A stretch of 64,000 bases of DNA from Neorhizobium huautlense (GTDB taxonomy: Bacteria; Pseudomonadota; Alphaproteobacteria; Rhizobiales; Rhizobiaceae), in contig NZ_PVBM01000001.1 in assembly GCF_002968575.1 (NCBI RefSeq), positions 124,001 to 188,000 on the forward strand, read 5' to 3'. The notes under the pieces were generated by a model. The model had not been told where the DNA came from. It did no database searches and saw nothing but the letters and a program-made list of their open reading frames with translations. The translations under genes and the position numbers were made by a program. Each line of letters begins with the position of its first letter. Positions within the stretch are counted from its first letter, which is position 1. Below, one piece after another: positions 17,311 to 26,954 of the stretch.

Positions 17311-18276
17311 ATGACGACCGCCACCGTTTCGAAGCCCAATGCAGTTGTCTGGGCGCTTCTTCTGCTGCTGGGCTTGATCTGGGGCGGCTCGTTCTTTTTT
17401 GCGCGCATTGCCGTGCTGGAAGTGCCGCCCTTCACTTTGGTCTTCCTGCGTCTATTCCTGGCAGCGCTTGCGCTCCACATCTATCTCCACGGCCGATTTG
17501 GCCTCTATCAGTCCTTGGCCGCTCACTGGCGCTCCTTCGTGGTCATGGGCTTCGTCAACAATGCCCTGCCCCATACGCTGATCTTCTTCGGCCAGACCGA
17601 GATCGGGGCAGGCCTTGCGTCGATCCTCAATGCAACGACACCGATCTGGACAGTCCTGATTGCCAATCGTTGGACGCCGGACGAAAAACTGACGGCAGGC
17701 AAAATCGCCGGCTGTCTCGCCGGCCTCGCCGGCACGGTTGTTCTGATCGGGCCGAGCATCACAACAGCGGCATCTGCTCCGCTCTGGGCTCTGGTTCTGC
17801 CGGTGGCCGCAGCAATGTCCTATGGGGTAGCCGGAACCTACGGCAAACGTTTCCGCGGCCTTCCCGCTCCGGTTTCCGCCACCGGCCAACTGACTGCCTC
17901 GACACTGATGATGCTGCCCGTTTCAATGCTCCTTGACCAGCCTTGGACCTTGCCGGCGCCTTCCATAGAGGCTGTGGCGGCGATCCTGGCGCTGGCACTG
18001 ATCTCGACGGCGTTTGCCTATATGCTTTTCTTCCGTATCCTGGCTACGGCAGGCGCCACCAATGCATCGCTGGTGACGCTCATTGTGCCTCCAAGCGCCA
18101 TTCTGCTGGGCGCCTTGTTTCTTGGCGAGCGATTGGAGGCGCCGGACATCGCCGGCATGCTGCTGATCGGGTTCGGCCTCGTCCTGCTCGACGGACGGCT
18201 TCTTCGCTACTGCAGCAAATGGCTTTGCAAAGTGTCAAAAAGAAGCGCAGCTCTCACGGAATATGACGCTCCGTAA
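17311..18276 (+). CDS. EamA-family drug/metabolite transporter
   Basis: Inner-membrane transporter (321 residues) with ten predicted helices in two EamA repeats; the first starts LLGLIWGGSFFFARIAV and the second near WALVLPVAAAMSYG. Such proteins export small metabolites or amino acids; the substrate cannot be predicted. The ATG at 17311 has AAGGA eight bases ahead. The last 25 residues are polar and basic (RLLRYCSKWLCKVSKRS) and probably cytoplasmic. Confidence 0.88.
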   Translation: MTTATVSKPNAVVWALLLLLGLIWGGSFFFARIAVLEVPPFTLVFLRLFLAALALHIYLHGRFGLYQSLAAHWRSFVVMGFVNNALPHTLIFFGQTEIGAGLASILNATTPIWTVLIANRWTPDEKLTAGKIAGCLAGLAGTVVLIGPSITTAASAPLWALVLPVAAAMSYGVAGTYGKRFRGLPAPVSATGQLTASTLMMLPVSMLLDQPWTLPAPSIEAVAAILALALISTAFAYMLFFRILATAGATNASLVTLIVPPSAILLGALFLGERLEAPDIAGMLLIGFGLVLLDGRLLRYCSKWLCKVSKRSAALTEYDAP

Positions 18277-18463
18277 CACTCATACACCACTTTTTAAGGG
18301 TGCGACAATTAAGATTAACAACAAATTTATTGAGCAAATTCAGCAATATGCCAGATTTAAGCTCGTGAAGCGAGGTTCGGGCAGCGGCGGTGCAGCATAG
18401 AATCTGCTTTCCAATCGACACAAAACCGACATAGACTTTAACGGTCAACGCAAGGAGGCAGAC

Positions 18464-18541
18464 ATGGGACGTACATACTCTCTGAATGTCCTGGTAGTCG
18501 GTGTAGCGTTCGTGTTCGTGGCATCTATGCTGTTCATCTGA
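18464..18541 (+). CDS. 25-residue single-pass membrane peptide
   Basis: Too short for routine gene calling, but well supported. AAGGAGG lies eight bases before ATG 18464. The product starts MGRTYSLN and then has one hydrophobic stretch of 17 residues (9-25) rich in Val/Phe with no charge, ending FI. A stand-alone transcription unit is suggested: 187 bp of AT-rich sequence upstream and a strong terminator 70 bp downstream. I do not recognise the family. Small single-helix peptides often modulate membrane complexes; that is conjecture here. Confidence 0.65.
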   Translation: MGRTYSLNVLVVGVAFVFVASMLFI

Positions 18542-18611
18542 ACGCTACAGATCCCACTACCCGGTCATAATTTTGCATCCATGACCGTTTGATATCAGCA
18601 CTTCAATTAGA

Positions 18612-18645
18612 ACGCATGCTCCTCTCGTAGAAGCATGCGTTTTTC
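18612..18645 (+). terminator. Intrinsic terminator after the 25-residue peptide
   Basis: Perfect stem ACGCATGCT (18612-18620) / AGCATGCGT (18632-18640) followed by TTTTTC on the plus strand. A second weaker hairpin, CGGTCAT / ATGACCG at 18562-18587, lies just before it. On the minus strand the stem lacks a clear T run, so it mainly serves the plus transcript although metF ends 3 bp away. Confidence 0.85.
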
Positions 18646-18647
18646 AT

Positions 18648-19535
18648 TCAGGCCGCGACAGTGCGAGGACTGGCAATCTGCCGGCGGCCGAGCCGCTCCA
18701 GCACGGCCGAAACGAGCGGCGCGCGGTTCATCGTATAGATGTGGAACTCGTGGATGCCGCGACGGCTCAGATCTTCCATCTGTTCTGCGGCAACGTCGGC
18801 CGCCACCTTGGCGCGATCCTCCGGCTTCTCATCAAGCCCTTCGAACCGGGCATCGAGGAAAGCCGGCACAGAGGCGCCGCAACGACGGGCGAAGCGCTTG
18901 AGCTGGGTAAGGTTCTGGATCGGCATGATGCCCGGTACTACGGGGATGGAAACGCCCGCCCCCTGCACCTTTTCCAGATACCGTTCGAAAATGTCGTTAT
19001 CGAAGAAGAACTGGCTGAGGGCCCGCGAGGCGCCTGCATCCGCCTTGGCTTTCAGGGCCTCGATATCCGCCGCAAGATCAGCGCTCTCCGGGTGCTTTTC
19101 CGGATAAGCCGACACCGACACGTCGAAATCCCCATATTCCATTAGAGCCCGCACCAGATCTGCCGTCTGTGCATACCCCTCGGGATGGGGAAGGTAAGCG
19201 GTTCCGATGCCGGTTGCCGGATCGCCCCGAAGAGCAACGATGCGGCGAACTCCGGCGGCCCGATATGCTTCGATGACCGCGCGCGTTTCCTCGCGCGAAG
19301 CATCCACGCAGGTCAGATGCGCCGCTGTCGGAAGTCTCGCCTCGCCGATCATCCGTGTTACCGCTGCAAGCGTCGGCTCCTTCGTCGAACCGCCTGCGCC
19401 ATAGGTCATGGACACGAATTCCGGCGCCCAACCCGCAAGCTGCTCCACGGCTTCCCACAGCTGGGCCTCCATCTCATCCGACTTCGGCGGAAAGAATTCG
19501 AAAGAAACGCTGAAGGGTTCGCGATTGGCGGTCAT
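18648..19535 (-). CDS. metF: 5,10-methylenetetrahydrofolate reductase
   Basis: Flavoprotein that makes 5-methyl-tetrahydrofolate, the methyl donor for MetH. The 295 residues start with SFEFFPPKSDEME (catalytic Glu) and include YGAGGST, HLTCVDASREE and the FFDNDIFERY block of the MTHFR barrel. ATG 19535 has AAGGGA seven bases ahead; an upstream in-frame extension belongs to the preceding gene's shadow. It lies 11 bp downstream of the SahR-type regulator gene and should be transcribed with it from the palindrome-bearing promoter near 20570. Confidence 0.96.
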   Translation of the reverse strand: MTANREPFSVSFEFFPPKSDEMEAQLWEAVEQLAGWAPEFVSMTYGAGGSTKEPTLAAVTRMIGEARLPTAAHLTCVDASREETRAVIEAYRAAGVRRIVALRGDPATGIGTAYLPHPEGYAQTADLVRALMEYGDFDVSVSAYPEKHPESADLAADIEALKAKADAGASRALSQFFFDNDIFERYLEKVQGAGVSIPVVPGIMPIQNLTQLKRFARRCGASVPAFLDARFEGLDEKPEDRAKVAADVAAEQMEDLSRRGIHEFHIYTMNRAPLVSAVLERLGRRQIASPRTVAA

Positions 19536-19546
19536 GGTCAGTTCCC

Positions 19547-20542
19547 TTATGAGGCGTTTTGGGTTTCTGCGGGTGCGTGGGAAGCGATCAACAGCCTGCG
19601 GTCTCGTGCAAGCCAGACTGTCGCCGTTAGTGCGCCTTCCTTGCCGGAGCCGAGATCGATCGCCTCCTCCACCTCGAGCCCCACCTTGTCCAGCCACTCG
19701 GCCATGACCTGGTGAGAGAAGCCAAGCCGGATATGCGCATGATCCTCGCGCAGGTAGTCAAGCTTGTGGGGCGCCAGATCGACGATGATGATCCGGCCGC
19801 CGGGGCGCAGTACGCGGGCAGCCTCCGCGATGGCCAGTTCCGGTTGATCGAGGAAGTGCAGCACCTGATGGATCGTGATCAGATCGAAGTCCTGGCCTTC
19901 CAACGGCAGGTTCAGGATGTCGCCGTGCCGGACGGAGGCCTTGGTGATGCCGGCCTTGTCGAGATTGGCGCGTGCCACAGCGAGCATGTCACGGCTTGCG
20001 TCGATGCCGACAGCTCGGCGATAAAAATCGGACAGAAGCTGCAATATCCAGCCCGTACCCGTCCCAAGATCGAGCAGCGCATCGATTGGCGTCTTGCCGA
20101 TGAGCTTCAGCAGTGCCGCCTCGACCGCTGCATCACTCACATGCAGTCGCCGCAGTTCGTCCCACTCCGAGGCGTTGCGGCTGAAATAAGCTTGCGCCCG
20201 TTCGGCCCTCACGCGCTTGACGGCCAAAAGCCGCTCGCTGTCGCGCAACAGGACCGGATCCTCCTCCGACGCGGCAGCCAGCAGCGTACGAACCAGAGCG
20301 GCGGCCTTGCCTTCCTGTCTCAGACGGAAATAAGCCCAGGCTCCCTCCTGATAGCGGTCGATCAGCGACTCTTCGGTGAGGAGCTTGAGGTGCCGCGAAA
20401 TCCGCGGCTGCGATTGCCCGAGGATATCCGTGAGATCGGTGACCGTAAGATCGCCCTCTGCCAGTAGTGCGAGCAGGCGGAAGCGAGTGGGCTCGCCTGC
20501 CGTTTTGAGCACATCTACCAATGTATCGAGCGCGAGACCCAT
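19547..20542 (-). CDS. sahR: ArsR-family regulator fused to a SAM-methyltransferase domain (SahR-like)
   Basis: Regulator of 331 residues. An N-terminal winged helix (about 1-90, recognition helix around SQPRISRHLKLL) is joined to a class I methyltransferase fold with motif LDLGTGTGW near 157-165. SahR proteins with this fusion are known to control methionine-cycle genes in Proteobacteria, sensing S-adenosylhomocysteine. Its position ahead of metF and the matching palindromes before this gene and before metH support the name. I start at ATG 20542; an ATG at 20569 is in frame but abuts the operator and lacks a ribosome site. The methyltransferase domain probably serves as ligand sensor; whether it retains activity is unknown. 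Confidence 0.82.
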   Translation of the reverse strand: MGLALDTLVDVLKTAGEPTRFRLLALLAEGDLTVTDLTDILGQSQPRISRHLKLLTEESLIDRYQEGAWAYFRLRQEGKAAALVRTLLAAASEEDPVLLRDSERLLAVKRVRAERAQAYFSRNASEWDELRRLHVSDAAVEAALLKLIGKTPIDALLDLGTGTGWILQLLSDFYRRAVGIDASRDMLAVARANLDKAGITKASVRHGDILNLPLEGQDFDLITIHQVLHFLDQPELAIAEAARVLRPGGRIIIVDLAPHKLDYLREDHAHIRLGFSHQVMAEWLDKVGLEVEEAIDLGSGKEGALTATVWLARDRRLLIASHAPAETQNAS

Positions 20543-20569
20543 CGAAGCAGCATCCCATCCAATCAACAT

Positions 20570-20585
20570 ATAAAGATATGTTTAT
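20570..20585. promoter_or_regulatory. SahR operator of sahR-metF
   Basis: ATAAAGATATGTTTAT is an imperfect 16-bp palindrome 28 bp before the sahR start. A site differing at only a few bases (ATAAAGATGTCTTTAT) lies 38 bp before metH, and the similarity continues into a shared GTGA on one flank. The form agrees with the AT-rich SahR motif built on ATAAAGAT. Confidence 0.8.
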
Positions 20586-20637
20586 GTGATTTGCTGGCTC
20601 GACGCAAGCGAGAAACGCGTTCCATCGCCTCCACCGC

Positions 20638-20664
20638 AAAAAGAAAGGCGGCCGACAGGCCGCC
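20638..20664 (-). terminator. Terminator of the chemoreceptor gene
   Basis: Stem GGCGGCC / GGCCGCC with a four-base loop, followed on the minus strand by TTTCTTTTT. It begins 25 bp after the chemoreceptor stop codon and also insulates the sahR promoter. Confidence 0.85.
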
Positions 20665-20689
20665 CCGTTAGTGGAATTGAGATTGGATG

Positions 20690-22972
20690 TCAGAACTCTT
20701 CCCATTCATTTGCGGCCTGAGCTACGGCCGCATTGCCGTGAGAAATCGCCGGCCGCGCCCGCAGAGGGCGGTGCGATGTTTGTACGACCTGTCGGGCGAC
20801 CGCCGATGGAGGAGCGGCCGCGACACGACGCCCACCGGCATTTTCGCCGAGCTGGAAGTGGGACAACAAATCGTTCAGCTTGTCGCTTTCCTGTGCCAGC
20901 CCCGCACCCGCGGCATTCATCTCTTCAACCATCGCGGCATTCTGCTGTGTCGACTGATCCATGTGATTGACGGCAGTATTGACCTCGGCCAAGCCGACCG
21001 ACTGTTCCTGCGCCGCAATCGCGATGGCGTCCATATGGGTGGTCACGCTCTGGACAAGCTGCTCGATCACGCCCAGTCCCTCGCCCGTATCGTTGACCAG
21101 TTTCACGCCCTCACCGACGGCTACAGCAGAACTGGAGATCAGAGCCTTGATCTCCTTGGCAGCATTGGCGGACCGCTGCGCAAGCTCGCGGACCTCCTGC
21201 GCGACGACCGCAAAGCCCTTACCCGCCTCACCCGCACGCGCTGCCTCCACACCCGCATTCAGCGCCAGAAGGTTCGTTTGGAAGGCGATCTCGTCGATGA
21301 CGCCGATGATCTGGCTGATCTGTTGCGACGACTTCTCGATCCGCTCCATGGCCATGACGGCATTACGGACCACGTGGCCGGACTGGTCGGCCCGGGCGCG
21401 GGCATCGCGCACGACATCACGAGCTTCGGCAGTGCGCTTGGAGGTGGCGATCACGTTCGAGGTGATCTCCTCGAGCGCTGCGGCGGTTTCCTCCAGCGAA
21501 GCCGCCTGCTGTTCGGTGCGCTTGGATAGGTTGTCCGAAGCACTCGAAATCTCGCGCGACCCGCTGGTAACCGTCGAAACCGAACTACCGACGCTGAGCA
21601 GCGCTTCGCGAAGCTGACGCACGGACGTGTTGAAGTCCTGCCGCAGCGCCTCGAACTGCGGGGCGAGAGGTTCGTGGACTTCACAGAGCATGTCGCCGGC
21701 TGCAAGCCGCCGCAGGCTGGCTGCAAGTGCACCGGTCGCCTGGTTGAGACGTCCTTCGGCTTCGACTTCGGTACTGCGCTGCATCTCGATACGTTCCGCC
21801 TCGGCGCGGCGACGATTGGCTTCGGCTTCCGCTTCTAGCTCCCTGTTCCGGCCTGCCGCGTCCCGGAAAACCTCGACCGAACGTGCCATCTCTCCCACCA
21901 CGTCGCTGCGCTCCGCGTAAGGAATAGCGGCGGCGATGTCGCCCTCGGCCAAGTTGGCCATGCAATCGCCGATCTTGCGTATCGAGCCTGACAGGCCGCG
22001 GGTAATCATCACGCTGAAAGCGATCGAGATCGCCATGAAGATGCCGAGAGCCGATAACGTCAGCTGAAGGGTCGAAGACGCATCGTTCCATTTTTGGGCG
22101 GCCAGACCGCCGATCTTGCCGGCATTTTCCTGTATAAGTCCCGCCACGAAGTCCCGTCGTTTCACCATGGCTCCAATCCATGCGTCGAAATCGCCGGGCG
22201 CCGGGGTGTAGGGCTTGAGGGAATCCATTGCCTTTATCGTCTTGTCGATCAGCTGACCTTCCACCCCTTGCAGGAACGTATCGTATCTTTGCAGCAGATC
22301 GGGCGGCGTAAACTGGCGGAAGGCTTGTTCATAGATGCGGATCTGATGTTTGCCGTGCCCGAACTTGGCCAGCTCCTCGGCAGTCAGCACACCATTGCGC
22401 GTATATTGTTGGCCGATACGATTGATGATCAAATAGCCTTCGTTCACCTGCATGAAGGCGTGGTAGCCCTGCACGGCACGCGAGAGTTCCTGATTGTCGA
22501 TGAGGTTGCCGACCCGCCCTGCAAGCTCGAGGCCAGAGGCTGATATCGGTTGAAGATAGCGCAGCGACATGAGCGGATCGGCACTGCCCGCATCGATGGC
22601 GGAACGGTATTCGGGAAGCTTGCCCCAGCGCTCGTCCAGGGATGACTTGGTCTTTGCAAGCCCGGCGTCATTTATGCCGAAGGCAACGGTCTTGTCATAG
22701 ATCTCGAGAAGCGCTCGGTGCGCGCTATCGGCCTTGACCCTTATATCCGACCTCGTGGCTGCCGTAGCGGCACCCTCTACAGGCATGACCAGCATCAACT
22801 CACCGCCGGCACGGGCGAGCTTCTCGAGCGCCAATGCCCGCTCGAGTTCCCGATAGCTCGCATAGGAATTCCAACTGACAAACGCTCCGAGACAGACCAC
22901 CGCCAGCAATGGCACCAGAGCCAAAAGCGTCAGCGAAGCGCGAAAAGGCAGCCGCTCGATCAAGCGCACCAT
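20690..22972 (-). CDS. Methyl-accepting chemotaxis protein
   Basis: Chemoreceptor of 760 residues. One membrane helix (about 13-35), a large helical periplasmic sensor (36-305) resembling the nitrate/nitrite-sensing NIT type, a second membrane helix (about 306-327), HAMP (328-380), a long coiled coil, and the signalling domain with the conserved hairpin tip [21 protein letters not shown]. The C-terminal residues EWEEF form a WxxF-type tether for the methylation enzymes CheR/CheB, after a flexible linker. GAGGG eight bases before ATG supports the start. No other chemotaxis gene is nearby. Ligand unknown. Confidence 0.93.
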   Translation of the reverse strand: MVRLIERLPFRASLTLLALVPLLAVVCLGAFVSWNSYASYRELERALALEKLARAGGELMLVMPVEGAATAATRSDIRVKADSAHRALLEIYDKTVAFGINDAGLAKTKSSLDERWGKLPEYRSAIDAGSADPLMSLRYLQPISASGLELAGRVGNLIDNQELSRAVQGYHAFMQVNEGYLIINRIGQQYTRNGVLTAEELAKFGHGKHQIRIYEQAFRQFTPPDLLQRYDTFLQGVEGQLIDKTIKAMDSLKPYTPAPGDFDAWIGAMVKRRDFVAGLIQENAGKIGGLAAQKWNDASSTLQLTLSALGIFMAISIAFSVMITRGLSGSIRKIGDCMANLAEGDIAAAIPYAERSDVVGEMARSVEVFRDAAGRNRELEAEAEANRRRAEAERIEMQRSTEVEAEGRLNQATGALAASLRRLAAGDMLCEVHEPLAPQFEALRQDFNTSVRQLREALLSVGSSVSTVTSGSREISSASDNLSKRTEQQAASLEETAAALEEITSNVIATSKRTAEARDVVRDARARADQSGHVVRNAVMAMERIEKSSQQISQIIGVIDEIAFQTNLLALNAGVEAARAGEAGKGFAVVAQEVRELAQRSANAAKEIKALISSSAVAVGEGVKLVNDTGEGLGVIEQLVQSVTTHMDAIAIAAQEQSVGLAEVNTAVNHMDQSTQQNAAMVEEMNAAGAGLAQESDKLNDLLSHFQLGENAGGRRVAAAPPSAVARQVVQTSHRPLRARPAISHGNAAVAQAANEWEEF

Positions 22973-23143
22973 GAATCAACCCTCTACGATGGACTGTCTT
23001 CATGACAGCATAGCCGGCCCGGCGAACATGGACCTCCCCCGTCACCAGCCTGCGCTCCCAATCTTTGCGATTGTATTGACCGACCATCGCAAGAATCCCC
23101 CAAAAATCTGGGGGTGGCGGATTCAGTATTTTTTTACCGCTCC

Positions 23144-23176
23144 AAAAAGCAAAAGCCCTGGGACTACCAGGGCTTT
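23144..23176 (-). terminator. Terminator of ettA
   Basis: Ten-base perfect stem AAAGCCCTGG / CCAGGGCTTT with a five-base loop, followed on the minus strand by TTTTGCTTTTT. It lies 23 bp after the ettA stop. Confidence 0.9.
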
Positions 23177-23198
23177 ACTTAGAGATCGCTAAAAAATA

Positions 23199-24848
23199 TT
23201 AGCGCGTCAGACGCTTGTAGGTCACGCGCCGAGGGTTGACCGAATCTGCTCCGAGCCGGCGAATCTTATCCTGCTCGTAATCCTCGAAATTGCCTTCGAA
23301 CCACTCGACATGGCTGTCCCCTTCGAAAGCCAGGATATGGGTGGCCAGACGGTCGAGGAACATGCGGTCGTGGCTGATGATAACCGCGCATCCGGCAAAG
23401 TTTTCGAGCGCGTCTTCGAGGGCCGCCAGCGTTTCCGTGTCGAGGTCGTTGGTCGGTTCGTCGAGCAGCAGCACGTTACCACCTGCCTTCAACATCTTGG
23501 CGAGATGCACGCGGTTGCGCTGGCCGCCCGAGAGATTGCCGACCTTCTGCTGCTGGTCGCCACCCTTGAAATTGAACGCGCCGCAATAAGCCCGCGAGTT
23601 CATGTCGTACTTGCCGAGCTTGATGATGTCGTTGCCGCCTGAGATCTCCTCCCAAACGGTCTTGTTGCCGTCGAGCGAATCGCGGCTCTGGTCAACATAA
23701 CCGAGATGTACGGTGTCGCCGATGCGGACGGTGCCCTCATCCGGCTTTTCCTGGCCGGTGATCAGGCGAAAGAGTGTCGTTTTACCCGCACCGTTCGGAC
23801 CGATGACGCCGACGATGCCGCCAGGCGGCAGCTTGAAGGTCAGGCCCTCGAAGAGAACGCGATCGCCATAGCTCTTCGAGATGTTCTCTGCCTCGATCAC
23901 GACCTGCCCGAGGCGCTCGCCGATCGGTATGATGATCTGCGCGTCGCCGGGACGGCGGTCCTCGGCGGCTGCGACCAGTTCATCATAGGCTCGGATACGC
24001 GCCTTCGACTTCGCCTGGCGCGCTTTGGGGCTGGCGGAAATCCATTCCTGCTCGCGGGAGATCGCCTTCTGACGGGAGGCCTCTTCGCGGCCTTCCTGCG
24101 CCATGCGCTTCGCCTTGGCCTGCAGATAGGCCGTATAGTTGCCCTCGTAGGGAATGCCGCGGCCGCGATCGAGTTCGAGAATCCAGCCCGTGACGTTGTC
24201 GAGGAAATAGCGGTCGTGGGTGATCATCAGCACCGAGCCGGGATATTCCCGCAGGTGTTTTTCGAGCCAGGCGATCGTCTCGGCATCGAGGTGGTTGGTC
24301 GGTTCGTCGAGCAGCAGCAGGTCCGGCTGGGACAACAGCAGCTTGCAGAGCGCCACGCGGCGCTTTTCACCGCCAGAGAGATTGTCGACGGCGGAGTCGC
24401 CCGGCGGGCAGCGCAGCGCGTCCATGGCCATCTCGACCTGGCTTTCGAGATCCCAGAGGTTCTGGCTGTCGATGATATCCTGGAGCTTGGCGCCCTCTTC
24501 CGCCGTCTCGTCGGAATAGTTCATCATCAGCTCGTTATAGCGGTCCAGGATCGCCTTCTTGTCGGCGACGCCTTCCATCACATTGCCCATGACGTCCTTG
24601 GAGGGATCGAGCTGCGGCTCCTGCGGCAGATAGCCGAGCGTCGCGCCCTCGGCGAGCCAGGCCTCGCCGGTATATTCCTTGTCGAGCCCTGCCATGATCT
24701 TCAGCACGGTGGATTTACCGGCGCCGTTCGGGCCGAGGATGCCGATCTTGGCATCCGGGTAGAAAGAAAGATGGATGTTTTCCAATACCTTCTTGTTGCC
24801 GTAGGCCTTGTTGAGGCCGGCCATGTGATAAATGAACTGACGTGCCAT
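23199..24848 (-). CDS. ettA: Energy-dependent translational throttle protein EttA (ABC-F)
   Basis: Cytoplasmic ribosome-binding ABC-F ATPase that gates the first elongation steps according to energy state. Two ATPase cassettes on one chain of 549 residues: Walker [10 protein letters not shown] at 39-47 and a second GPNGAGKTT near 355, both with LSGGE/LSGGQ signatures and [11 protein letters not shown] / [11 protein letters not shown] Walker B. Between them lies the charged P-site-tRNA interaction motif ([14 protein letters not shown] region). Start ATG 24848 yields the standard EttA N-terminus ([17 protein letters not shown]); the long upstream open frame is a shadow of the divergent hydrolase gene. 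Confidence 0.96.
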   Translation of the reverse strand: MARQFIYHMAGLNKAYGNKKVLENIHLSFYPDAKIGILGPNGAGKSTVLKIMAGLDKEYTGEAWLAEGATLGYLPQEPQLDPSKDVMGNVMEGVADKKAILDRYNELMMNYSDETAEEGAKLQDIIDSQNLWDLESQVEMAMDALRCPPGDSAVDNLSGGEKRRVALCKLLLSQPDLLLLDEPTNHLDAETIAWLEKHLREYPGSVLMITHDRYFLDNVTGWILELDRGRGIPYEGNYTAYLQAKAKRMAQEGREEASRQKAISREQEWISASPKARQAKSKARIRAYDELVAAAEDRRPGDAQIIIPIGERLGQVVIEAENISKSYGDRVLFEGLTFKLPPGGIVGVIGPNGAGKTTLFRLITGQEKPDEGTVRIGDTVHLGYVDQSRDSLDGNKTVWEEISGGNDIIKLGKYDMNSRAYCGAFNFKGGDQQQKVGNLSGGQRNRVHLAKMLKAGGNVLLLDEPTNDLDTETLAALEDALENFAGCAVIISHDRMFLDRLATHILAFEGDSHVEWFEGNFEDYEQDKIRRLGADSVNPRRVTYKRLTR

Positions 24849-24989
24849 AGGATGAACTGCTCCGGGAGGGGGATCTGTTTTGCCGCTATGTAGTGCATCC
24901 GACCGAAGAGTGTGAAGCACTTTTCGGAAAAAACCGATGCACAAGCTGGAAAATCGCGCATAAACGGTGAGGCAGACGGGAGGATCCGC

Positions 24990-25934
24990 ATGTTCGACGA
25001 AACCAGACAGCTCGCAAGCGCCACGGGAGCGAGCCTTGCCAATCACCATCAGCCGGGCGCCGAGCCGGTGACGGCAATCCTCCTCATCTGTCATGGCCTT
25101 GCCGAGCACTCGAAGCGCTACGGACCATTTGCCGAAGCCATGGCCGGCCACGGCTTTCATGTCTACGCGTTCGATCATCGCGGCCACGGAGAAACGACGG
25201 CACCGGATGCGCCACTCGGACGTTTCGGCAGACGAGACGGCGTTCGGCTCGTTTCGGAGGATGTTAAAGCCATGCGCGACATGGCGGCTCAAAATCATCC
25301 CGGTTTGCCCGTCCTGCTCTTCGGCCATTCCATGGGAGGTCTGATCGCGCTCAACGCAGCGGTCGATCATCCCGATAGTTATGATGCCGTCGCTGTCTGG
25401 AATTCGAATTTCAATCCCGGCATAGCCGGGCGTGCGGCGCAGGCAATCCTTCTTGCGGAAAAAGCGCTCAAGGGCTCCGACGTGCCGAGCGGCCTCTTGC
25501 CCAAACTGACCTTCGAGGCCTGGGGCCGTTCAATTCCCGGCCATCGAACCGCCTTCGACTGGCTGAGCCACGATGGGGAGATCGTCGATGCCTATATCGC
25601 CGATCCTCTTTGCGGTTTCGATGCCAGCGTCTCGCTCTGGCTCGACCTCTTCGAAATGACTTTTCGGGCTCCGAAGCTCATCGGCAGGCTGCGGAAGGAT
25701 CTGCCGATTCACCTGATCGGCGGAGCCGAGGACCCGGCCACCAACAGGGGACGCGAGGTCCTCTGGCTCTCTGGGCATTTGAAGAAGAACGGGCTTTCCA
25801 ACGTCACGACGAAAATCTGGCCGGCGACCCGCCACGAGACGCTGAACGATACGGTCCGCGTTCGCGCTGCCGCCGAATTCGCCGCCTGGGCAAAAGCCGT
25901 GCTTCCCCTCCCGACGATGGCCAAATCGGAATGA
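24990..25934 (+). CDS. Alpha/beta hydrolase, monoacylglycerol-lipase-like
   Basis: Serine hydrolase (314 residues) with the hydrolase_4 layout: oxyanion [11 protein letters not shown] near 35-45, DHRGHGET at 62-69, nucleophile Ser114 in GHSMGG, an Asp near the DPATN block and a His in RHETLND. This matches lysophospholipase/monoglyceride lipase proteins found throughout Rhizobiaceae. The start at 24990 has GGGAGG six bases upstream. It diverges from ettA and precedes the DMT/CoA-transferase operon by 54 bp, so it may be transcribed with that operon. Confidence 0.88.
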   Translation: MFDETRQLASATGASLANHHQPGAEPVTAILLICHGLAEHSKRYGPFAEAMAGHGFHVYAFDHRGHGETTAPDAPLGRFGRRDGVRLVSEDVKAMRDMAAQNHPGLPVLLFGHSMGGLIALNAAVDHPDSYDAVAVWNSNFNPGIAGRAAQAILLAEKALKGSDVPSGLLPKLTFEAWGRSIPGHRTAFDWLSHDGEIVDAYIADPLCGFDASVSLWLDLFEMTFRAPKLIGRLRKDLPIHLIGGAEDPATNRGREVLWLSGHLKKNGLSNVTTKIWPATRHETLNDTVRVRAAAEFAAWAKAVLPLPTMAKSE

Positions 25935-25988
25935 GTTCATGACATTTCATCAAGTGCTTCCGATGCCTCCCCCCGCTATAGGAAGAAC

Positions 25989-26954
25989 ATGAGTTCGCAG
26001 CCCAGAAGCCTCGCCGGATCGATACCCGAGAGCCGCACCGTTCACGGCCTCGGTCTGATGATCCTTGCAATGCTGCTCGCGCCGCTCATCGACATCTTCG
26101 CCAAGCTCGCGACCGATGCCGCCTCGCCAACCTTCATCACCGCAGCACGGTTCGTTTTCCAGGCACTCTTTATGCTGCCGATCGTCCTCTGGAATGGGTC
26201 CTGGCGCACATTCTCCTGGCGGCTCAGTGGCTACCACGCCATCCGCGCCGGCCTGATCACCCTTGCCATGATCTGCTTCGTCGCAACCCTCGCCGTCATG
26301 GAAGTGGCCGATGCGGTCGCCATCTTCTTCGTCGAGCCGATCATCCTGACGGTGCTGTCTAGTATCTTCCTCAAGGAGATTATCGGCTGGCGCCGCTACA
26401 CTGCCTGCACCATCGGCTTTCTCGGCGCAATGATCGTCATTCGCCCGAGCTTCGAGGATATCGGCTTCGTCGCCATGCTGCCGATCGTCACCGCTTTCTG
26501 CATAGCGATCTTCGCCCTGATGACCCGCGCTCTTTCGCATCGCGAGGACCCCTGGTCGATGCAGTTCCAGATGGCGCTTTGGGGAATCCCGATCTCCGCC
26601 GTCCTGCTGCTTGTTGGCGCCCAGACAGACACCGCCTTCCTCGCGCCGTCGATACCGGATTGGCTGACCCTCACCTGGCTGATCGGAGTAGGCGCCTTCG
26701 CGGCATTTTCCGGCATCCTCGCCGTTTATGCCTACCGGGCGGCGCCCGCCTCCGTCATCGCGCCGCTGCAATATTTCGAGATCGTCTCCGCCACCCTGTT
26801 CGGCTGGCTGGTCTTCGGCGATTTTCCTGACCCTATGAAATGGCTCGGCATTTCCATCATCATCGGCTCCGGCCTCTACATCATCTGGCGCGAACGGCGG
26901 GTCGCCTCCACGAAACCCGTGACCTGCACAGCAAAGACATCCGTGACCCCATGA
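25989..26954 (+). CDS. EamA-family DMT permease
   Basis: Ten-helix inner-membrane transporter (321 residues) in two EamA repeats, first starting near LMILAMLLAPLIDIFAKL, second near IVTAFCIAIFALMTRAL. AGGAAG lies ahead of ATG. Its stop overlaps the start of the CoA-transferase gene by 4 bp (ATGA), which ties it to the metabolism of the next two genes and suggests it moves their substrate or product. Confidence 0.88.
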   Translation: MSSQPRSLAGSIPESRTVHGLGLMILAMLLAPLIDIFAKLATDAASPTFITAARFVFQALFMLPIVLWNGSWRTFSWRLSGYHAIRAGLITLAMICFVATLAVMEVADAVAIFFVEPIILTVLSSIFLKEIIGWRRYTACTIGFLGAMIVIRPSFEDIGFVAMLPIVTAFCIAIFALMTRALSHREDPWSMQFQMALWGIPISAVLLLVGAQTDTAFLAPSIPDWLTLTWLIGVGAFAAFSGILAVYAYRAAPASVIAPLQYFEIVSATLFGWLVFGDFPDPMKWLGISIIIGSGLYIIWRERRVASTKPVTCTAKTSVTP

